Origin: a bacterium BMS3Abin14
GTDB taxonomy: Bacteria > BMS3Abin14
Direction: 5' to 3'
NCBI GenBank assembly: GCA_002897695.1
Contig: BDTG01000043.1
Coordinates: 62,001-126,000 of the forward strand
Length of the DNA stretch: 64,000 nucleotides
The first letter of the stretch is position 1. Each line of letters starts with the position of its first letter. The notes under the pieces were generated by a model. That model saw nothing but the letters and a program-made list of their open reading frames with translations. It did no database searches and was not told the DNA's origin. The translations under genes and the position numbers were made by a program. This document shows, piece by piece, positions 35,665-44,400 of the stretch.

Positions 35665-36652
35665 ACCCCCCATCGCGGGGCAAGGTATAGGGTTTTTTCC
35701 CCCTGGAAAGTTCAATGCCCTCCTCCTCCACGATCTCCCCGATCCGGCAAATCGCCGTCAACCCCTCACTCACAACCAGTTCCTCCATGTTCCTTTTGTT
35801 ATCCCGGGAGACGGTGAAGATGAGGCTGTAATCCTCCCCGCCCGTCAGGGGCCAGAAGAGGGTTTCAACGCCGTTTTCACGAGCGGCGCTCACCATCTGC
35901 GGGCTTATGGGTATGAGTTCAGCCTCGATTTTCGCCCCTACCCTGGAGGATTCGCAGATGTGGCCGAGGTCCTGAAGAAAACCGTCGCTCACGTCTATGG
36001 CGCAGGCGGAAAGGCCTGAGGAGGACAGGGCGATCCCCACGGCTGTCTGTGGCTGGGGACGATTATGGGAATGGATGAGAAACTCGGCCGTCCCCCGGTT
36101 TTTTACGATCGACTTGCCCAGGATGAGGGCCAGGCCCGCGGCCGAGTCGCCCAAGGGGCCTGAGACGAAAACGGTGTCCCCCGGCCTTGCAGAGTCTCTC
36201 CTGAGGGCCTTCCCGGCGGCGACCTGGCCGATCAGCGTCACGGATATTATCCATCCGTGAGGGGACGAAACTGTATCTCCCCCGGAGATCTGCATGGCCG
36301 GTCCGGCGGCATCCAGGACCCCCGAGTAAAAGAGGTCCACATCCTCGACCCTGGCGTCAGGCGGCAGGCCTATGGACACGAAGGCCTGGATGGGTTCGGC
36401 GCCCATGGCGGCCAGGTCGCTGATGTTGACGGCCAGTGATTTGAAACCGAGATCCTGCGGAGGCATATGCTCACGGGTAAAGTGTACCCCCTCCACGAGC
36501 ATGTCCGTGGTAGTTGCGATCTGACGTCCGGGTGAGGGCTGGAGGAGGGATGCATCATCGCCCACTCCGAGAACAACCGGCTCACGCGCTTTCCCCACAC
36601 GGCGGGCGATCATCTCGATGAGGCCGAACTCACCCAGTTCGGAAACCTTCAT
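35642..36652 (-). CDS. thiL: Thiamine-monophosphate kinase
   Basis: A 336-residue AIR-synthase-type kinase that converts TMP to TPP, the active cofactor. Blocks are SELGEFGLIEMIARR, LGVGDDASLLQ (metal and ATP), TTDMLVEGVHF, LAVNISDLAAMGAEP, VSGPLGDSAAGL and AIDVSDGFLQDLGHI. The ATG at 36652 overlaps the thiE stop by 4 bp, and the upstream residues of the longer frame lie over thiE. The TPP it makes would feed the riboswitch upstream of this operon and the 2-oxoacid oxidoreductase at 60-63 kb. Confidence 0.94.
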   Translation of the reverse strand: MKVSELGEFGLIEMIARRVGKAREPVVLGVGDDASLLQPSPGRQIATTTDMLVEGVHFTREHMPPQDLGFKSLAVNISDLAAMGAEPIQAFVSIGLPPDARVEDVDLFYSGVLDAAGPAMQISGGDTVSSPHGWIISVTLIGQVAAGKALRRDSARPGDTVFVSGPLGDSAAGLALILGKSIVKNRGTAEFLIHSHNRPQPQTAVGIALSSSGLSACAIDVSDGFLQDLGHICESSRVGAKIEAELIPISPQMVSAARENGVETLFWPLTGGEDYSLIFTVSRDNKRNMEELVVSEGLTAICRIGEIVEEEGIELSRGKKPYTLPRDGGYDHFRHE

Positions 36653-37278
36653 GAAGCCCTTCCCTTCGAAACGGCCGAAAGAAGAATGCCGCATCGCCCC
36701 TCTATGTCGTCGTGATGGATGACATCGGAAACGACGGCCACTCCCGCCGCGCCTGCCCGGATAATGCTTGCCGCGTTGAAAGAGTCGATGCCGCCGATGG
36801 CAACCAGTGGCAGGTCCGTGGCTTCCGCGAGCGCCCGTACCCCTTCGATCCCGAGGGGGCTTCCCAGATCGGTCTTCGTGGCGGTGGGGAATACTCCGTT
36901 TGCGGCGAGGTAATCGGCGCCCGCATCCCTTGCCCTGAGGGCCTCGTCCCGGGTGGTGATGGAGACGCCGATGATGAACCCGGGGCCCGCAATTTTCCGG
37001 GCGTCCTCCGGATCCATGTCATCCTGTCCCAGGTGAACCCCGGCCGCCCCGCATGCCAGAGCCACATCAAGACGGTCATTGACGATGAGGGGTATGCCGC
37101 CGGATCGACATATCCGGACCAGTTCCCGGCCCGTTCTTACCATGGCCCCTCCGTCGGCGCCTTTATCACGGTACTGGATGACGGTGGCCCCCACCGAGAC
37201 GGCCCGCCGGACTACCTCCTCGTCGGTTCGTCCAAGGGAAAGGCTCCGGTCGGTGACGATGTAAAGGGATAGATCCAT
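36649..37278 (-). CDS. thiE: Thiamine phosphate synthase
   Basis: A 209-residue TIM-barrel enzyme that joins HMP-PP and thiazole phosphate to give TMP. Blocks are LYIVTDRSL, VGATVIQYRDKGADGG, LIVNDRLDVALACGAAGVHLGQDDM, GADYLAANGVFPTATKTD and LPLVAIGGIDSFNAASII. The ATG at 37278 fits the family; the longer frame runs into thiM. thiM ends 10 bp upstream. Confidence 0.94.
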   Translation of the reverse strand: MDLSLYIVTDRSLSLGRTDEEVVRRAVSVGATVIQYRDKGADGGAMVRTGRELVRICRSGGIPLIVNDRLDVALACGAAGVHLGQDDMDPEDARKIAGPGFIIGVSITTRDEALRARDAGADYLAANGVFPTATKTDLGSPLGIEGVRALAEATDLPLVAIGGIDSFNAASIIRAGAAGVAVVSDVIHHDDIEGRCGILLSAVSKGRAS

Positions 37279-37288
37279 TGTGCGTCTT

Positions 37289-38095
37289 TCAAACCTCAGT
37301 AATTTTAAGCCGCGATCCAAGGCCCAGGGAGGGGGCGTTGTACAGGGCATCGATCAGCGCCACCTGGAATCCTCCGGGTCCGGAGGAGTTTTCCGCAGCC
37401 ACCTCGCCGCATGCGCCGAAAACGGAAAGCCCGAGGGTGCAGGACTCAACCCGGGGAAGTCCCGATGTGCTGAAGACGGCCACCGCGGTAGATGACGAGC
37501 ATCCGGTCCCCGTTACGTTGGACATCATTGGGTGTCCGTTGTGGACGCTGAAGGTTCTCTTCCCGTCTGTCACCCAGTCCACCTCACCGGTTACGCAGAC
37601 CACCGAGTTGGTTTTTACGGCAAGCTCCCTGTACAGGTCAATGGGCGCGGCCCCGGTCTCAAGGGAATCTACACCCTGGATCCTGGCCGTCCCTCCCGCC
37701 AGGGTCGCCACCTCCGCCTGGTTGCCGCGGATGATGCCCGGACCTACTTCAGTCAGGATGCGCATTGAAACATCGGTCCTGAGCTTTGTGGCCCCGGCCC
37801 CAACCGGGTCAAGGATTATGGGGATTCCCTTTTCCCGGGCCTTCTTTCCCGCCTTGACCATCGCCTCCACCCAGTGCGGCGACAGCGTTCCGATGTTTAT
37901 GACCAGGGCCGACGCAAAGTTGACCAGTTCCTCCACCTCCCGGGTATCATGAGCCATAACCGGGGAAGCGCCCATGGACAGCGTGACGTTGGCTGTGACG
38001 TTCATGACGACGTAGTTGGTGATGTGGTGGACCATGGGGCGGTTTGCCCTTATGTCCCGGTCCGTTTTTTCCCATATTTTATCCCATTTTGCCAT
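37289..38095 (-). CDS. thiM: Hydroxyethylthiazole kinase
   Basis: A 268-residue kinase that salvages the thiazole alcohol for thiamine. Blocks are PMVHHITNYVVMNVTANVTLSMGASPVMA, VINIGTLSPHWVEAM, ILDPVGAGATKLR, IRGNQAEVATLAG and the late MSNVTGTGCSSSTAVAVF with its catalytic Cys. The ATG at 38095 follows GGGAGG by 9 bp, so the upstream 14 codons, which fall in the terminator of the riboswitch, are excluded. It is the first gene after the TPP riboswitch. ThiM points to thiazole salvage; no thiG/thiH synthesis genes are seen here. Confidence 0.94.
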   Translation of the reverse strand: MAKWDKIWEKTDRDIRANRPMVHHITNYVVMNVTANVTLSMGASPVMAHDTREVEELVNFASALVINIGTLSPHWVEAMVKAGKKAREKGIPIILDPVGAGATKLRTDVSMRILTEVGPGIIRGNQAEVATLAGGTARIQGVDSLETGAAPIDLYRELAVKTNSVVCVTGEVDWVTDGKRTFSVHNGHPMMSNVTGTGCSSSTAVAVFSTSGLPRVESCTLGLSVFGACGEVAAENSSGPGGFQVALIDALYNAPSLGLGSRLKITEV

Positions 38096-38118
38096 GTTCC
38101 GATTCCTCCCGCAGCAAT

Positions 38119-38148
38119 AAAAAAAACCCCCGGACACTACTCCAGGGG
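38119..38148 (-). terminator. Riboswitch-controlled intrinsic terminator
   Basis: On the minus strand CCCC-T-GGA, a 6-base loop, and TCC-G-GGGG form a stem (forward 38127-38148), followed by an eight-U tract (38119-38126). It lies between the TPP aptamer and the thiM ribosome binding site, exactly where the expression platform of a transcriptional OFF switch belongs. Confidence 0.85.
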
Positions 38149-38160
38149 CTTTACTTGTTG

Positions 38161-38255
38161 GGTCCGGCAGATCTTCTTACGCTGGAATGATCCAGATCAA
38201 GTTCGAAGGGTGTTGTCTCAGGCCTCGTCATGCTCAGCCTCCCCCGACCTGCCCC
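38161..38255 (-). promoter_or_regulatory. TPP riboswitch (THI element)
   Basis: On the minus strand the core motifs appear in order: CTGAGA (38221-38216), ACCCTT (38212-38207), GAACTTGATCTGGATCATTC and CCAGCGTAAGAA. P1 pairs GATCTGCC (38173-38166) with GGCAGGTC (38253-38246), with one G-U. The strand and position, about 70 bp before thiM, fit TPP-dependent control of thiM-thiE-thiL-thiD. Confidence 0.93.
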
Positions 38256-38266
38256 TGTATGAATTC

Positions 38267-38295
38267 ATACTAGAATTAAAAGTAAAAAATTTCAA
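38267..38295 (-). promoter_or_regulatory. Sigma70 promoter of the thi operon
   Basis: On the minus strand TTGAAA (38295-38290) and TAGTAT (38272-38267) are spaced by exactly 17 bases, 5/6 and 4/6 to consensus. Transcription would start near 38260, just before the riboswitch P1 stem. The spacer is AT-rich. The hypE stop lies 4 bp upstream of the -35, so the thi operon is separate from the hyp genes. Confidence 0.65.
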
Positions 38296-38299
38296 CCTT

Positions 38300-39319
38300 T
38301 CAGCAGATCCTCGGGAGCATTTCCCCCGAGAGCCTGTCTACCAGCCTGTGCCCCCCCAGGGGGGTATTCATGACAACCCTGCCGGGGTGCTCCCCCACAA
38401 CCTCCCCTATTATGGCCGTTTCTCTCCCTAGAGGATCCGAACGCATCAACCGGAGCGCATCCTCCGCGGCCACGGATGAGACAATGGCCACGAGCTTGCC
38501 CTCATTTGCCAGATACAAAGGGTCGTACCCAAACAGTTCACAGGCTCCCTGGACCCCCGCACTTACCGGAATGGCCCCCTCGTTGATGCGGATGCCGACG
38601 TTCGATTGGGCTGATATCTCGTTAAGAACGGTGGCCAGCCCTCCCCTCGTGGGGTCCCGGAGGACGTGGACCCGGTCGCCGAGCGTCCCGACGAGAGCCG
38701 AGACCATACTATTGAGGGGCGCGCTGTCGCTCCTGACGACCGTTTCGAACTGGATACCCTCTCTCGATGACGCTACGGCGATCCCATGATCCCCGATGGT
38801 CCCCGAGAGAAGGATCACGTCATCCGTTTTCGCCATCTGTCCACCGATTGTGCGGCCTTCCGGAATGATCCCGATGCCGGTGGTGTTGATGAAGATCCTG
38901 TCCGCGGCCCCCCTGGGGACGACTTTGGTGTCGGCGGTGACTATCCGGACACCGGCCGTTGCAGCGGCCGTCGCCATGGAAGCCGCGATTATCTCCAGGT
39001 CTTCCAGGGGCAGACCCTCCTCGAGGATAAAACCGGCGCTAATGGCAACGGGGACGGCCCCGCACATGGCCACATCGTTGACGGTGCCGTGCACGGAGAG
39101 GCTCCCGATGTCGCCGCCGGGAAAGAAGATGGGGTCTATGGTGTATGTGTCGGTACTCATGGCGACGCGCCCCCCCGGCACATCGAATACCGCGTTGTCA
39201 TTGAGCATCAACAGGGCCGGGTCGTGGAAATATTTCAGAAAAATACGCTCGGTCAGGGCCTGGCTCATCTTCCCTCCGGCCCCGTGTGCCGTCAATATAC
39301 GATCGTTCTTCAAAATCAT
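38300..39319 (-). CDS. hypE: Hydrogenase expression/formation protein HypE
   Basis: A 339-residue enzyme that dehydrates the thiocarbamoyl group to the cyanide ligand of the [NiFe] site. It has the AHGAGGKMSQ opening, the metal/ATP block VPGGRVAMSTDTYTIDP, VNDVAMCGAVP and the C-terminus LPRIC, whose last Cys carries the carbamoyl group. The PRIC end separates it from the related SelD and ThiL. I start at the ATG at 39319; a TTG at 39340 lies inside the heptanucleotide array. It is parted from hypD by a 331-bp repeat-filled gap. Confidence 0.95.
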   Translation of the reverse strand: MILKNDRILTAHGAGGKMSQALTERIFLKYFHDPALLMLNDNAVFDVPGGRVAMSTDTYTIDPIFFPGGDIGSLSVHGTVNDVAMCGAVPVAISAGFILEEGLPLEDLEIIAASMATAAATAGVRIVTADTKVVPRGAADRIFINTTGIGIIPEGRTIGGQMAKTDDVILLSGTIGDHGIAVASSREGIQFETVVRSDSAPLNSMVSALVGTLGDRVHVLRDPTRGGLATVLNEISAQSNVGIRINEGAIPVSAGVQGACELFGYDPLYLANEGKLVAIVSSVAAEDALRLMRSDPLGRETAIIGEVVGEHPGRVVMNTPLGGHRLVDRLSGEMLPRIC

Positions 39320-39326
39320 CCCTCCA

Positions 39327-39650
39327 GCGTGAGAGTCCAAAGTCCAAAGTCGCGGAGTTCAAAGATAACTGATGTTTGGTTTTTTGTCCTTCCCTACATC
39401 TCTGTCGTCGATTTTCGAACTATGGTGGACAAGCTGCATGAGACCAGTCTTTTGATCTTCGGGATCGCTTCGCATGGTTTCAGCTCGCGATGACCAACGA
39501 AGTCATTGCGAGGAACATCGAGGGAGACGAGAGTGACGCGGCAATCCCGGGCGGAGTTGAAAAGGTCGTCACGGCGTCCGCCTTTTCCCTCTGGACTCTG
39601 GACTCTGGACTGCTCTTCTCCTCTGGACACTGGACTTTGGACTCTGGACT
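39327..39650. repeat. Repeat island between hypE and hypD
   Basis: This 331-bp gap has no gene. Its ends carry heptamer-type arrays in opposite orientation: AGAGTCCAAAGTCCAAAGTC (about 39331-39350) and several CTCTGGA/CACTGGA/CTTTGGA units (39589-39650). Between them, CGGGATCGCTTCGC...GCTCGCGATGACC (39459-39494) and AGTCATTGCGAGGAAC...GTGACGCGGCAATCCCGG (39501-39550) are two copies of one repeat in inverted order. A palindromic element inserted in an otherwise overlapping operon is the simplest reading. Confidence 0.75.
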
Positions 39651-40772
39651 TTAATATCCGGTCCCACTCCCACCGGAATATTTGAACCAGGCGGCACAGG
39701 ATCCCTCAGAGGACACCATGCATGATCCAATGGGCGTGTCCGGGGTACACCCCACCCCGAACAGGGGACATTCCGGAGGGGTTTTTACGCCCCGCAGAAC
39801 CTCACCGCAGGCGCATTCCGGGGGATCTGACCCGGTGGGGACTGTGTCGAGGCCAAACCGTTCCACGGCGTCAAAGGCCATGTGGGTATCTCTGAAGGCG
39901 AGACCGGAAGAGGGTATGGATCCCAACCCTCTCCACGGAGCATCGCTCGGCTTGAAAATCTCAAGGAGAAGGGACATGGCCCTCCGGTTTCCTTCGTTGG
40001 AAACCGCCCGTGAATAAGCGTTATCAACCTCATGTTTATTGTCAAGTAACTGGTCTAAAATCATTGATATTCCTAGCAAAACATCAATAGGTTCAAAGCC
40101 GGCGATAACACACGGTTTTCCATATTTCGAACTGAATAGGCGGTAGGCATCAGCACCCAGCATTACGCTGACGTGCCCGGGGCAGAGGAACCCGTCAATG
40201 GCCACCTCTCCGCCGTCGAGAAGCGCCCCAAGCGCCGGGGGAAGGAGCTTGAAAGCCGGATAGACCGAAAAATTGTCCAGCCCTGCCTGTTCAGCCCGTT
40301 TTACCACCGCGGCGATGGTGGGCGAGGTGGTTTCGAACCCTACTCCCAGAAACACAACCTCTTTTTCCGGGTTTTCCCTGGCCCAGGTGAGTGAATCGAG
40401 GGGTGATGCGGTCACACGCACGTCCGCGCCCGCTGCCGATTCCCTTTCCAGGCTCGATACGGTGCCGGGAACACGGATCATGTCCCCGAATGTCGCAATA
40501 ATGCGCCTGTCCCGGCACTCCCCGCAGGCAAGTGAGATCATCCGGTCCATGTCCTCCATTGCCGTTACGCACACGGGACACCCGGGACCGGAAATCATGG
40601 TGACGTTGGCGGGAAGGACGCTTTTTATGCCTGATCTGAAAATGGCGACCGTATGGCTTCCGCAGATCTCCATGATCCTGACCGGTCGCGAAAGCCTCTC
40701 GGCCGAAGATCGGATTTTCCCTGCCAGTGCTCTTGCTATTGAAGGATCCCGGAACTCGTCAAGGTACTTCAT
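39651..40772 (-). CDS. hypD: Hydrogenase formation protein HypD
   Basis: A 373-residue Fe-S protein that, with HypC, carries the Fe(CN)2CO unit during [NiFe] cofactor assembly. It has IMEICGSHTVAIFRSG, SGPGCPVCVTAM, FGDMIRVPG and GVGFETTSP, and the C-terminal cluster set with CACGEVLRG, CPLFGVGC and GSCMVSSEGSCAAW. Its start overlaps the hypC stop by 14 bp. It is the last gene of the main hyp block before the repeat island and hypE. Confidence 0.96.
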   Translation of the reverse strand: MKYLDEFRDPSIARALAGKIRSSAERLSRPVRIMEICGSHTVAIFRSGIKSVLPANVTMISGPGCPVCVTAMEDMDRMISLACGECRDRRIIATFGDMIRVPGTVSSLERESAAGADVRVTASPLDSLTWARENPEKEVVFLGVGFETTSPTIAAVVKRAEQAGLDNFSVYPAFKLLPPALGALLDGGEVAIDGFLCPGHVSVMLGADAYRLFSSKYGKPCVIAGFEPIDVLLGISMILDQLLDNKHEVDNAYSRAVSNEGNRRAMSLLLEIFKPSDAPWRGLGSIPSSGLAFRDTHMAFDAVERFGLDTVPTGSDPPECACGEVLRGVKTPPECPLFGVGCTPDTPIGSCMVSSEGSCAAWFKYSGGSGTGY

Positions 40773-40995
40773 TCTTCACAATCCCCATGTATTCATCGAA
40801 CAGCTTCATGGTTTCCATGGCCTCCTCCTCATCAAGACGGTTGATGGCAAACCCGGCGTGAACCAGGACGTAATCTCCCACCGCCGCCTCGGGGATCAGG
40901 TCGAGGGATGCAGATTTGGTGACGCCGCCGTAATCAACTATGGCCATATTGACGTCGTCAATGGAGATGATCTTCCCGGGTACCGCGATGCACAT
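40759..40995 (-). CDS. hypC: Hydrogenase assembly chaperone HypC
   Basis: A 78-residue chaperone starting MCIAVPGKI. The N-terminal Cys 2 is the invariant residue that binds the iron unit and the large-subunit precursor. The rest matches the HypC/HupF fold (DYGGVTKSASLDLIPEAAVGDYVLVHAGFAI). It overlaps hypD by 14 bp and starts 1 bp after hypF ends, in line with a coupled HypC-HypD complex. Confidence 0.96.
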   Translation of the reverse strand: MCIAVPGKIISIDDVNMAIVDYGGVTKSASLDLIPEAAVGDYVLVHAGFAINRLDEEEAMETMKLFDEYMGIVKNEVP

Positions 40996-40996
40996 G

Positions 40997-43336
40997 TTAA
41001 AAACCTTTCCGGAGCGCCTCGAGGGCGAAAACGGCCTGGCCGAGGGAAATCCCGCCGTCGTTGGTGGGGACCGTCCGGTGGAGGAGCGGCCTTAAGGACC
41101 GGCCGGAAAGCTCCCGCCGGATCATTTCGGAGAAAACCGCATTCTGGAACACACCGCCGCCCATGGGGATCGACTCCTGTACCCTCTCTGAGGCGTTCAG
41201 GGTCTCCCGGCAGGCCGAAAGGGCCTGTGCCAGGGCTGCGGCAAGGGTCCTGTGGAACATTCCCCCTAACCTTTCCAGGGGCTCACCGGCCAGATGGAGG
41301 TCCAGAGCCGCGTCGAAGGCGGGAAGCAGGTCAACGATTGCCGTTCCATCCCGGTCGAAGTCCACGGAAAAGGGCAGGGTATCCGTAACCGATGGGTCCG
41401 TCAACATCTCAAGCTCGATGGCGGCCTGGCCCTCGTAGCTGGTGAAAAGGCAGATTCCCAGCATGGCCGAGAAAGCATCGAAGATCCGGCCGCAGCTGGA
41501 GGTCATCATGCCGTTGGTTCTCCTCTCGACGAAACCTGAGAGGATCTCCATGTCGCCTTCAGGTACCTCGGGAAAAAGGACAGGAGCGAGCTTCAATGCA
41601 TCCTTTCTCCCCCGGCATTCAACCATACAGGAAAGGGCCATGCGGTATGGTTCACGGACCGCCTGATCGCCCCCCGGCATCCAGAGCGTCCGCATGTGTC
41701 CGAGCCGGTCCATGCGGGTTCCGTCAACCAGGAGGATCTCTCCGCCCCAGACTGTCCCGTCCGTGCCGAAACCGGCGCCGTCAAGTGCAAGGCCGAGGGC
41801 TGGTTCGTTTACCCCGTGTTCGGCCAGGCAGCTGAGGATATGGGCATGGTGGTGCTGGACCCGAAAGACCGGAAGACCCTCCTCCCACGGGTTCTCCCCG
41901 CCCTCCTCGACCAGACGGGAGGTCAGGTAATCGGGGTGAAGGTCGCAAGCCAGGGCTTTGGGAGAAACCTGGAGGATGTCCATGAGATGGGCAACGACCT
42001 CCCGGAGAAAATTGAGCGTCTCCAGGTTCTTCAGATCACCGAGATGCTGGCCGATGAATGCCTGGTTCCCCCTGGTCAGGCAGACTGAACCCTTGAGTTC
42101 AGGCCCCAGGGCCAGGACCGGATCACCCGACATGGGCAGCGGGACGGGGGCGGGTACGAATCCCCTGGCCCGCCTGAGGACAACCGGGCCTCTTCCCGAA
42201 CTATTTCCGTCCGGCATGACGATGGAGTCGTCGCATCTCAGGACGATGTCCCTGTCGTGAACCAGGTAGACGTCGGCGATGCCCGAAAGCCGTTTTTGTG
42301 CTTCGTCGTTGTCCGCGCAAAGGGGTTCCTCGGCGACATTGGCGCTGGTCATGATCAGGGTGTCGAATTCTTCCATCAGGAGGGTGTGAAGGGGGGTGTA
42401 TGGGAGCATAAGGCCGAAATATCTGCTTTTCGGGGCTACCTCCGCGGCGATGGCCAGACCGGGATCCGGGTGTTTATCCAGCAGTACGATGGGGCTCTCC
42501 GTGCTTGCCAGCAGGCCCTCAGACCTTTCTTTGATCTTGCAAAGTCTGCGGGCCGTCTCCAGATCACGGACCATTAAGGCAAAGGGCTTTTCCTCTCTCC
42601 CCTTCCGGGCACGGAGCCTTCTGACTGCCTGGGCATTGAAAGGGTCGACGGCAAGGTGAAAACCGCCGAGGCCCTTTACGGCGGCCACCTTGCCCTGTTT
42701 GATGGCCGTGACCGTCAGCATGAAAGGGTCGCCTGGAAGGACTGACCCGTCCGCCAGGCGGAATTGCAGTCGCGGGCCGCACTTTTCGCACGCATTGGGC
42801 TGCGCGTGAAACCTCCTGTCGGCGGGGTCGTCGTATTCAGTCCTGCATAGCGTGCACATGGTGAACCTGGCCATGGAGGTATTGGGGCGGTCATAGGGAA
42901 CGGAGTTTATTATGGTGTACCGCGGCCCGCAGTTGGTGCAGTTTATGAAAGGATAACCGCAGCGGCGGTCCTCCGGATCGAGGAGTTCCCTTCTGCAATC
43001 GGGGCAGATTGCGGTGTCCGGCGAGACGAGTACCCTGCTGTCCGGCCGGGCGATGCTGCCCCTGATAGTGAAATCCCTGTAGCCGGCGGTCGGGAGACTG
43101 TGCTTTGCAAGTGAGGTGATGTTCGCAAGGGGCGGTGCCTTCCTCTCCAGGTGACCGGCGAAGGCTTCAAGCGCTTCACCCTCCCCTTCCACCTCGATGA
43201 GGACCCCGTGGGAGGTGTTGGTGACCCACCCTGTGAGCCCCATTTCCTCGGCAATACGGTAGACGAAGGGCCTGAAACCGACGCCCTGGACGATCCCTTC
43301 GATCTCGATGCGATATCTGGATCTGATACGGCTCAC
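40997..43336 (-). CDS. hypF: Carbamoyltransferase HypF
   Basis: A 779-residue protein that makes carbamoyl-adenylate and passes it to HypE. Domains in order are acylphosphatase (EGIVQGVGFRPFVYRI), a zinc-finger pair (CPDCRRELLDPEDRRCG and CTNCG, then CTLC and CEKCG), YrdC-like (KGLGGFHLAVDPFN) and Kae1-like (VQHHHAHILSCLAEHG). The GTG at 43336 is chosen because it overlaps the hypB stop as GTGA. The frame continues 11 codons upstream over hypB. Length is typical for HypF (about 750-800). Confidence 0.95.
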   Translation of the reverse strand: MSRIRSRYRIEIEGIVQGVGFRPFVYRIAEEMGLTGWVTNTSHGVLIEVEGEGEALEAFAGHLERKAPPLANITSLAKHSLPTAGYRDFTIRGSIARPDSRVLVSPDTAICPDCRRELLDPEDRRCGYPFINCTNCGPRYTIINSVPYDRPNTSMARFTMCTLCRTEYDDPADRRFHAQPNACEKCGPRLQFRLADGSVLPGDPFMLTVTAIKQGKVAAVKGLGGFHLAVDPFNAQAVRRLRARKGREEKPFALMVRDLETARRLCKIKERSEGLLASTESPIVLLDKHPDPGLAIAAEVAPKSRYFGLMLPYTPLHTLLMEEFDTLIMTSANVAEEPLCADNDEAQKRLSGIADVYLVHDRDIVLRCDDSIVMPDGNSSGRGPVVLRRARGFVPAPVPLPMSGDPVLALGPELKGSVCLTRGNQAFIGQHLGDLKNLETLNFLREVVAHLMDILQVSPKALACDLHPDYLTSRLVEEGGENPWEEGLPVFRVQHHHAHILSCLAEHGVNEPALGLALDGAGFGTDGTVWGGEILLVDGTRMDRLGHMRTLWMPGGDQAVREPYRMALSCMVECRGRKDALKLAPVLFPEVPEGDMEILSGFVERRTNGMMTSSCGRIFDAFSAMLGICLFTSYEGQAAIELEMLTDPSVTDTLPFSVDFDRDGTAIVDLLPAFDAALDLHLAGEPLERLGGMFHRTLAAALAQALSACRETLNASERVQESIPMGGGVFQNAVFSEMIRRELSGRSLRPLLHRTVPTNDGGISLGQAVFALEALRKGF

Positions 43337-43983
43337 AGGGCGGCGAAAGACCTGACAAATTCCATCCACCCTTCCAGGCCTTCCCCCGTGCGGCAGGAGG
43401 TCCTGAGGATTTTGATGGCAGGGTTGGTGGACCGTGCGTTTTCGATGACGGATTCCATTGAAAAATCGGTGAATGGCAGGAGATCGGTTTTGTTTATTAC
43501 CATGAGATCGGACGTATGGAACATGGCGGGGTATTTCAGCGGTTTATCGTCGCCCTCGGTGACGCTGATGATGGCCACTCTTGCCCCTTCCCCAAGGTCG
43601 AAGGCGGAAGGGCACACGAGGTTTCCCACATTTTCGATAAAGAGCAGGTCCAGGCCATTCAGGTCGAAATGGTCGAGGGCGTCCCGGACCATAGCCGCTT
43701 CCAGGTGACATGCGCCTCCGGTGTTGATCTGGTGGACCGGGACCCCGGTCACGGCGATGCGCCGGGCGTCGTTTGCAGTCTGGATATCACCCTCAATGAC
43801 GCCGATGGAAAGTTTATCGGACAAAGGTTCAAGACTTTTTTCCAGGAGAGAGGTCTTTCCGGACCCCGGGGAACTGACCATGTTGATGACGGACACACCG
43901 GCGAACCGGAAACGCTCCCGGACCTGGTCCGCAACGTGGTCGTTTCTGGTGAGGATCTTTTTCTCAAGCTTTATGGGATCCAT
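43333..43983 (-). CDS. hypB: Hydrogenase nickel incorporation GTPase HypB
   Basis: A 216-residue G3E-type GTPase that helps HypA insert nickel. Walker A is SSPGSGKTSLL, followed by EGDIQTANDARRI, the metal site with GGACHLEAAMV, FIENVGNLVCP and the base motif NKTDLLP. It lacks the His-rich N-terminus and the CxxCGC site of some HypB, so it has a simple nickel-site layout. The ATG at 43983 gives the usual short-form length. A GTG at 44022 extends it by 13 residues. Confidence 0.94.
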   Translation of the reverse strand: MDPIKLEKKILTRNDHVADQVRERFRFAGVSVINMVSSPGSGKTSLLEKSLEPLSDKLSIGVIEGDIQTANDARRIAVTGVPVHQINTGGACHLEAAMVRDALDHFDLNGLDLLFIENVGNLVCPSAFDLGEGARVAIISVTEGDDKPLKYPAMFHTSDLMVINKTDLLPFTDFSMESVIENARSTNPAIKILRTSCRTGEGLEGWMEFVRSFAAL

Positions 43984-44034
43984 GAAACCCTGTTTTGCCT
44001 CCTCCCTCGCGCGTTTTTTCACGTTGGACGTTCT

Positions 44035-44379
44035 TTATTCTACCTCAAAATCAATTATGTTCAACTCGTCGCCCTCAAGCAGCTCAGTATCAAGGCCTCC
44101 GCAGGAGGGACAGCGAAGGAGGCGCCCCTCCCCCTCGAATTCATCGTCGCACGGCCCGCATCGAATCCTCACGGGAACCCTCACGATTGTGAGCTCCGCG
44201 TGTCTGGTCACCATCTTTTCGCCTCGAACCGCCTCGAAACAGAACCTCAGACTGTCCGTCTCAACCCCTGACAGGTCCCCTATTCTGAGACGGATGTCCG
44301 TTACCTGTCCGGCGCCGTGGTTTTGCGCCTCCCTTTCCACAATATCCAGAATCTCCATGGCGATGGAAAGTTCGTGCAC
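44035..44379 (-). CDS. hypA: Hydrogenase nickel incorporation protein HypA
   Basis: A 114-residue metallochaperone starting MHELSIAMEI, where His 2 is the nickel ligand. The structural zinc is held by CGPC and CPSC. The start is GTG. Family length is 113-120. It lies between the maturation protease and hypB. Confidence 0.95.
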   Translation of the reverse strand: MHELSIAMEILDIVEREAQNHGAGQVTDIRLRIGDLSGVETDSLRFCFEAVRGEKMVTRHAELTIVRVPVRIRCGPCDDEFEGEGRLLRCPSCGGLDTELLEGDELNIIDFEVE

Positions 44380-44400
44380 GATGGTTGTCTCCAGGGGAAA

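Noticed and set aside
38300-39319. SelD (selenophosphate synthase) as the identity of the HypE gene
   Set aside because: The C-terminal PRIC end and hyp context identify HypE, and the SelD N-terminal Cys/Sec loop is absent.
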